Shown: piece after piece, positions 56,752 to 62,935 of the stretch
Numbering within the stretch: position 1 is the first letter of the stretch
How the letters are laid out: every line of letters starts with the position of its first letter
Assembly: GCA_004431415.1 (NCBI GenBank)
Contig: QPMI01000442.1
Span: 1 to 62,935 of the forward strand
DNA: 62,935 bases
From: Cyanophora paradoxa
Lineage: Eukaryota; Glaucocystophyceae; Cyanophorales; Cyanophoraceae
Direction of reading: 5' to 3'
Notes under the pieces: generated by a model
Told to the model about the DNA's origin: nothing
Seen by the model: the letters and a program-made list of their open reading frames with translations, nothing else
Database searches by the model: none
Made by a program: the position numbers and the translations under genes

Positions 56752-58523
56752 ATGCAAGTGCTATACTCCACGGCCAGTCGCAAACGACGTCTGAGTGGCG
56801 GTAAGTCGTCTCTGAACGTGGCGTCTTGGAACGCGCGCCTGATTTTCAGCTTCAAAGTTCAAATCGGCCGAAGTTCAAATCCTTCATATTCGCCTTTGGG
56901 TGACGAAGCAGTGGGTATTCACATTCCCAGTGTATCCAAAACTCACGTTGCGGTACTAATGCCACTAACGCTGCAGGTTTCAGTGCAGTTTACGAGCCAG
57001 GTGCCTTCCCGTCTATCTCGCGAGTTTTGACTCTCAAACCTACTCAAACACAACATTCGAAGGCGAAGACTCAAACACACTAATACAAGACGAGTTTACA
57101 ATTCGAAAACCGTTGCGAAATCGCTTTTTGCGTCCAGGTGGGCACTCGGTTTCCTCGCCATTTTGAACCAAATGCCAACCCCCCAGCAGACATTCAGAAA
57201 TGCATTGTGCCATTTCGAGCAGTCATCCAAAACATTGAACAATTCCTTGCGTCTTCTGGAAAGGAAGCCAAACGAATCAACCTCTGCTTTGAAGTCTATT
57301 CATGGGCGCTTGCGTCGGTAACGCATACCGATCTTTGGGGTCCTGAGGTTGTTTTTTTCGAAGATCTTTTTATAAAAGGTGAGCTAAGCACACGCAGCCC
57401 GATCTCGTCAGGCCCTTTGAATCCAGCTTGCAGGCCTCAAAAGAGAATTGGACGTGTGCGGGTTCGGGCGTGGATTCGATCTTCTGTTTGCAGAGCTTGA
57501 CCCATTTCCAGTCATACCAAAACCGGAGGATATTTCATTAGCGAAGCTACTTGCTTTATGTATGATCGAACGTATGTTTTCGTTCTTTTGTCAAGACACA
57601 TGTCACCTGACAGTGCCCTAGATAATCCCGAAAACAAGTCATCACCACTTCATTCACTCTGTGTCCGAGCAGCATCGACAACGATATTCGCGGCGTGGGC
57701 AAGAGTCGCGGAATTGACCAAAGATCTCGAAACTGTGCTTCTGCACGAAAAAGAGCAGGACACGTTTCGTAACAGAGCTGTTCAAATTGCACGCTTAATC
57801 GTGTTTGGATATATGCATGCTGGTGAATTTTGATTCTTCGGTATTCGTTTTTGTGATAAAACGTTGCTGATCTATTTTTGTCGCAGCCTTGATCTGTCAA
57901 ATCCGTGCCCCAGCCGAAGTGCTTCTGAAGGCGGCTGTTGTGAATGCATTTCATGACCTCAGACAAGAAGTCCAGAATGATTTCATCCAACTCCATCCTC
58001 AATTGCACAGGGCTGATTTTCAGCTAGGTGTGTTATATTGATCGGTCTTTGTACATGTATGGTTGCCAATAACGTTTTGGAAGAAAATGTTTCGCAGGGT
58101 GCAAGCACTGCTGAACTTCGGTGCCTGGAACATTTATCGCTCGCAACATTGTATTCCGTGAGCCATGTGGGCGCAATTTGGCGCACAAGTTATCCTTCTT
58201 CGGCTTTGCGATCTTGTCTTCGAGCACACACTTCAATTCCGAGCTCGAGTCTCCAACGATTTGTATCCTTGCTTCTTGTTCTCGGTTTGTCGAACCTGAA
58301 GCTTCGATTGCAAAGATGCATCTGAGGCCCGAAAACAGAAATGCGGGAAAGATTTCAGTTGGGGCATCCTCATCGAATCAAACCTGAATCCGACTTGCGA
58401 AAAGATCCTTCTGAGAAGGTCAAAAAGCAGTTGGTTGACGCATCAGCTGCCTTCATCGACCTTGTGTTCAAGATGAGCGATATGCTGCAGAGCGCCCAGG
58501 GGATCCCTATTCCAAGTGAGTGA
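56752..58523 (+). CDS. Unassigned helical protein, many exons
   Basis: A possible first exon starts at ATG 56752 (MQVLYSTASRKRRLSG) with a GTAAGTC donor. Better supported exons: about 57136-57379 (CIVPFRAVIQNIEQFLASSG, INLCFEVYSWALASVTHTDL), joined in phase by GTGAGC...TTGCAG to 57430-57570 (LKRELDVCGFGRGFDLLFAE, EDISLAKLLALCMIE); then a segment at about 57615-57800 (ASTTIFAAWARVAELTKDLE); about 57887-58027 (RAPAEVLLKAAVVNAFHDLR); and about 58330-58523 (KVKKQLVDASAAFIDLVFKM, TGA). Some junctions are off by one or two bases. The chain looks like a long helical-bundle protein. No family recognised. Confidence 0.45.
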
Positions 58524-58593
58524 AATATTCCTTCCTATAAGGAATAGGGCCTTTTTAAGTGCCGTTTTTCTTGCGTCGTATTTCGAAGTCCTG

Positions 58594-60985
58594 ATGTCAA
58601 AATCAGAGACGCTCGCACAACATATGCATCACTCTATCGGCGCTCACGTGCACCATTCTACGCCGACGTCGGAGCAGTGCGAACCTGTCGATTCTGGTGT
58701 CCCATTGACAGCTTGGAGCCATTTGTGCTTGGACGTTTTGGACGCTCTTTTTGATGTCATCGGTCTCGCGGGCGTCCTCGACGCTCCTGATCAAGGACTG
58801 CTTCGTGTTTCCCAATACTTTATGCAGTCGTTCAAGAATCATCGTTGGAAAGAACTCCAAATTGGGACGCTCTGGGCCGACACCAAAGCTCTCCAGAAGC
58901 TGCGATGGATTCGACATCGTTTTGCAAACGGGTCTCTGAAGCTCAGGAACCCCCTTCAACTATCGATCACTCTTCACACTCAACCGGATATGTCTACGGC
59001 AACTCAAGCTGCCCAAGAAGTTCTCGGTCTTCTTCGTTGCTTATCGCGAGGAGGAATTCGCCTGCAGTCCTTTTTTCTCGAGTGTTCTGTTCCAGACTCC
59101 CACGCATTCCGCTCCGCTGTAATCGAAACACTCGGGAACGGTCTCTCGGCTGTTCGTCTTGACATTTGTGAGCATCGTAATATCCGGCACTTCGAGGAGT
59201 ATCTTCGACATACTGAAACTGATTCGGTGCCACATCTCAGCTGCGATTTTACCGAGCCGTCCAATTTCAGCGCATCGATTCCATCGATGCAACATTTCAA
59301 CACCTTCCTATCTTTTATGCAGAGTTTGCATCGCCTTCAGTCGCTTGATTTGCGTTCACATGGCATCGGCGGATTTTTCGAGCTGGATGATGTTCTACGA
59401 ATTGGAGCTGCAACGCGGGCACTCGTCTGTCTTCGTGTTCCTCTGCAGAATGTCACCGCTCGAACTCCTTCACAGCTCGTCGCTGCCCTTCCAAACCTGC
59501 AGGTGCTTTGAATGCATCCCACTCAACAACAAGTCTTATTTGCACAGGAACTGGAGATTCGGGGTGAAAACGTTCCTTTTTACGGCGCGGAAAACTCTCC
59601 ACCTATTGCTAGCAGTGGCAGTGTCAATTTGAAAACTCTTGGTAGCTTCGTTGGATTATTACTGGTGTCATACGTTCATTTATCTGAACTTCCACGTGCG
59701 CAGTGCTCGACTTTCCAATGCGAAAGGGGATGTTCACTGCGATCATAGCCTCGATTTTTGGTGTGATCGATTATCTGTCCGACACTGAAGACTCGGACAA
59801 AGAAATCGCGAGCTCATCGCGAACACTTCCAAATGTCATTTTCGGCGGTTCCGGGCCCCCGCAGACTGGATTTGGTATTTCGTCGTCTCTTATGGCCTTG
59901 AAGCATGGGGTCGTCTTCGATTGCAACGATATTTCTGCGATTGCTAAACTGGTCTGAAAGTATTTTTCAAACATTAAGCACGTTCTCTGACCTGAGTTCA
60001 GGAATCTTGTGCATTTCATGTTCCTTGCACATGGCTGGCGAAGCGAAATCTGGATTACTTTTCCCAATCAACATGCAAGATTCCGTTCAGCAGATCACTT
60101 CAGAGCATGAGTTATGTGATTTTGAATCACCATGAATCTAATCGACTTGCGTCACTTTCTTCAAATATACCGTCTCTCCTACATCTCCGCCTCACGTTTC
60201 ATCTGCGCTTCCGTCGCATATACGATGACATGGCGGAGCCGAATGAAGGGTTTATTGCCCATGAGAATCAGCAAGAATGCCTGTCTGCATGGAGTGATGC
60301 CCTCAGCTCTCGCCATCTCAGTTCCCAGTTAAAGAGTGTCAGCCTTCACCTTGTTGGAGCTCGAGATTATGTTTCGGTGGCACTTGCCGAACTCATCTTT
60401 GCAGCAAGGAACACGTTGCGTGAGTTTTGTTACGTGGGTGAACCTTTTGGAGAACCGGTCGCGATTGCTCTCTCGACATGCAAACGTCTTCAACGAATCC
60501 ATGTCGTTTTCGAAAACTTTAGACCTTCCAAGCTCTCAACAGAATGGCCGATAGGTTATCAGCCGCTTTCGGAAGCCCTGTCTTCCCCGCAGGAGAGCGA
60601 TGCATCTGTTCCATTGGATATTTGGATGCAAGAGCTGATTCCTTTGGCGCGATGCAAGCCGGACGTGCTGGCAGAGTGCAGTATTGCTTTCAGTCGTTGC
60701 CGCGGTAGTGTCACCGACGACTATGCCGCGCGTCTGCTTCACATTCTCCCATACTGGACGATTTCGGAGTGTTTGTGCGGAGGCCATACTGGACGAAATG
60801 CCTGCGGCTACGTCGTGTACACGGAGGGAAACGAGAAATGCCGTCTTCTGGACTTCCGTCAGCAGGCGGCGCAGCGCTCGTGTGATTTTCATTTTCGGGA
60901 TACATATGCAGCTATGTTAAGAGGACTTTACGGAGAAATGACTTGCATGATGCCGTCGTGTAATGAATGTCTTCCGGCTTCTTAG
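58594..60985 (+). CDS. F-box/LRR-like protein 5
   Basis: ATG 58594. The N-terminal part reads LTAWSHLCLDVLDALFDVIG and GLLRVSQYFMQSFKNHRWKE, a diverged F-box pattern. Leucine-rich units follow (RLQSFFLECSVPDSHAFRSA, MQSLHRLQSLDLRSHGIGG, QLVAALPNLQ). Clean phase-keeping introns join to ELEIRGENVPFYGAENS, then DFPMRKGMFTAIIASIFGVI with an acidic YLSDTEDSDKE, then ESCAFHVPCTWLAKRNLDYF, running straight into MSYVILNHHESNRLASLSSN, SQLKSVSLHLVGARDYVSVA and CKRLQRIHVVFENFRPS, with a Cys-rich end and TAG at 60983-60985. It is the longest and least damaged of the five F-box-like genes. Expected role: SCF adaptor; target unknown. Confidence 0.6.
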
Positions 60986-61760
60986 AACAGTGTACTAGGA
61001 CCAATCATGATCATGTACTGGAGTTAACGTTCCGATGGCCGGGCACGGGTCGTGATCTTGATCATGAGCCCCGGGCCCCGGGGCATGGCTGCCCTTCCTG
61101 CAGCTCAGCGGCTGTACATGTGATCGCACCTCGCCGCCGGCGCCCCGGGGGCTACTTGCCTCTGCCACTGCCGCCGTGCCACGCGCATGTACGGTGCTGA
61201 TCACGAATCATGCTCATGATCATGAGGCCCGGGCCCGGGGCTTGGTTGCCCTCCCTGCAGCGGAAGTCACATTTTCCCCGCCTGGGCCCCAGGGGCCTCC
61301 GCGGGCTCCCTTCAAGGCTTCCTAAAGATCTCAAAGTCTGCCAATGCCGCACTGCCACATGTTCACTGAGTCAGTGCTCATTACGAGACATGACATGATC
61401 ATGAGCCCCGGACCTGGCTGCCCTGCCTCAGGGCCTGCAGCTGTGATCCCACCGGTACCTCGCCCCGGGGGCCGGCGCCTCCGAGGCCGGGCGCCCTGAG
61501 GGCTCTAGCTCCTGGAGTCCTCGCCTCTGCCACTGCCGCCGTGCCACGCGCATGTACGGTGCTGATCATGAGGCCCGGGCCTGGGGCTCGTCATGCCATG
61601 ATGAGTCATGATATGATCATATAAGCCCCGGGCCTGGCTGCCCTAGGCCTGCCTTCAACTGTAGCCGATGTCACGATCGCAAGTCGTGGTACGGTCCGAT
61701 GATCATTATCGATATCATTCATGAGCCCCGGGCCCGGCTTCAATTTCTCCGGAGTTATGA
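60986..61760. other. TGATCATGA-rich spacer with direct repeats
   Basis: Many TGATCATGA and GAGCCCCGGGCC(T/C)GG strings. A 46-bp segment (starting GCCTCTGCCACTGCCGCCGT) occurs at 61158-61203 and again at 61523-61568. No gene seen. Confidence 0.7.
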
Positions 61761-61950
61761 TTGCTCATTGTACACTAGCTTTTTTCCAAATAGCCATACG
61801 GGGCATTGTTGTATTGGCAGAGACCACAAATGCGACCTGAACGCTGGTAAATATAGGCTATTATATAGCCCGGGCCAGGACATTCGTTGCTAGGAGGGCT
61901 GGGACCTACCCAAACTGCCTTCCGAGTTCTAACTAGCCCCCCGGGGGATG

Positions 61951-62180
61951 GTGGAATGGGAAGGGGGGGTCTTGGCGGGGGGAGTCGGCACCAGGCAGGG
62001 TCGGGGGGGGGCCTTGGCGGGCGCTGGGGGTCGGGGGGTGGAATGGGAAGGGGGATCTTGGCGGGGGAGTCGGCACCAGGCAGGGTCGGGGGGGCCTTGG
62101 CGGGCGCTGGGGGGCGGGGGCCGCATGCCTGGGGGGGATGGGGGGTACGCGGACCGGCTTCGGGGGGGGGGGGGGGGGTT
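61951..62180. repeat. G-rich tandem repeat, about 88-bp unit
   Basis: GTGGAATGGGAAGGGGG, CTTGGCGGGGG, AGTCGGCACCAGGCAGGGTC and CTTGGCGGGCGCTGGGGG occur in the same order twice (from about 61951 and 62039), then a run of about 20 G near 62160-62178. Many G-runs of three or more give quadruplex potential. Confidence 0.8.
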
Positions 62181-62935
62181 ACGCGGTCGCGTGCCGCGAT
62201 TCCTCGGATTAGGCTAGCGGCAGTCTATGCGTAGCGTAGCCCTAGTCTAGTGCTATCGAGCAGCTAGCTCTAGCACTCTCTGTATTCTGATTAGCGCCGG
62301 GCGCGACTCCGTTTGGGGTACGCGATCCCTGGACGGTACACTTGTAATAGACCACTGTGCTCCACTACAGCCCCAGCCGTGCGTGACCGCACGACGCTGC
62401 ACCGGTGGGAATCCTATCATCCGACAGGCCCACTGCTCACGGAGCCAGAACCCCGATCATCAGCGACCCGTCATCAGCAACCGACCAGCTCGCACCAGCG
62501 GCTCATCCGGCGCGCAGGTAGACCTCAGCAGAGTCGTGGTCGCTTCTCGCGCCCCGCCTGCGCCGCTCCGGGCTGATCCGCAGTTGGCGACCGAACATTC
62601 TGGAAAGAACCAGAAACTTAGTCCTGCGGATCCAGGAACGCGCGCGAATACCGAGGGATCCCCGTCCCGATCGGATCGTCGCCGTTTCCTGAGCGAGCTG
62701 CGTGCGAGCCCGTGGGATCATTCCTGATCGGTCGCTAGTCACTCGCCGCGACGCCAGCCTTCTCCGGCTGTTGCGATCGTGCTGGACAAGACGAAGAGCG
62801 ATCGGATCGACGGCTGAGGCGTGCGCGCCCGAGCTGTCTCCGGAATCGCCGCAGCCGAGCTAGTGAGCTTGCTCGCCGCTGCTGTGGACCACGACGGCCT
62901 CGGATCTCGAGCGAGGCACATTCTCTCACGGAAAA
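62181..62935. other. Terminal spacer, nothing recognised
   Basis: Open frames on both strands at 62.3-62.9 kb are rich in Arg, Ser and Pro with no domain or splice pattern. The window ends inside this stretch. Confidence 0.35.

Noticed and set aside
62383-62727. A 114-residue frame at the right end as a gene or retroelement leader
   Set aside because: There is no ATG in a convincing context, no domain, and strongly biased composition. No long terminal repeat or primer-binding site was found.

Overview
The window is nuclear DNA of a eukaryote, most likely an alga or other protist. Coding sequence lies in many short open segments. These join into sensible proteins only when GT-AG introns (mostly 50-125 bp, at least one clear GC-AG intron at 10521-10596) are removed. 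The gene content is eukaryotic: F-box/leucine-rich-repeat proteins, histone-methyltransferase-type domains (DOT1-like, SET/post-SET), a Ulp1-like protease domain, a TOPLESS-like WD40 co-repressor, and a transposase-like remnant. TOPLESS resemblance points weakly to the plant/algal side; no species can be named. Base composition is mixed, with a very GC-rich island at about 34.2-37.8 kb.

Layout. 0-2.7 kb: degenerate repeats, a five-exon gene on the minus strand with a 24-bp poly-C tract behind it, and a ~95-bp minisatellite. 3.3-6.6 kb: fragmented minus-strand coding segments. 6.7-9.1 kb: a decayed CACTA/Tnp2-like transposase. 9.6-11.8 kb: an unassigned multi-exon gene. 11.9-12.7 kb: a 253-bp near-perfect direct repeat in TGATCATGA-rich spacer. 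12.8-17.1 kb (minus): the most unusual locus, a chain of exons reading DOT1-like methyltransferase, Ulp1-like protease fold, then AWS/SET/post-SET. 18.4-21.4 kb: a class III aminotransferase-like gene (AT1). 21.5-23.4 kb: unknown family member A. 23.9-28.9 kb: further minus-strand genes, including a zinc-finger protein and one ending in GGEQGEE and RG repeats.

30.9-33.8, 41.8-44.4, 46.1-48.1, 48.1-49.3 and 58.6-61.0 kb: five F-box/LRR-like genes, a local family expansion. 34.2-37.8 kb: a TOPLESS-like gene with a SUMO-interacting-type motif and several SUMO-acceptor-type motifs. 38.4-41.4 kb (minus): AT2, a paralogue of AT1; a tail fragment of the same family lies at 34.0-34.1 kb. 44.7-45.7 kb: a gene built of tandemly duplicated exons. 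49.7-53.6 kb: small genes of unknown function, including a coiled-coil protein whose start codon overlaps that of a divergent gene. 53.7-55.5 kb (minus): family member B, paralogue of A. 55.7-58.5 kb: a beta-propeller-like gene and a helical gene. 61-62.9 kb: repeat-rich spacer.

Several reading frames are interrupted by single missing bases inside short homopolymers. This looks like either systematic assembly error or widespread decay and should be settled before any gene is called dead. All gene boundaries and introns here are read by eye from splice signals and frame continuity, so ends are approximate unless exon positions are given.
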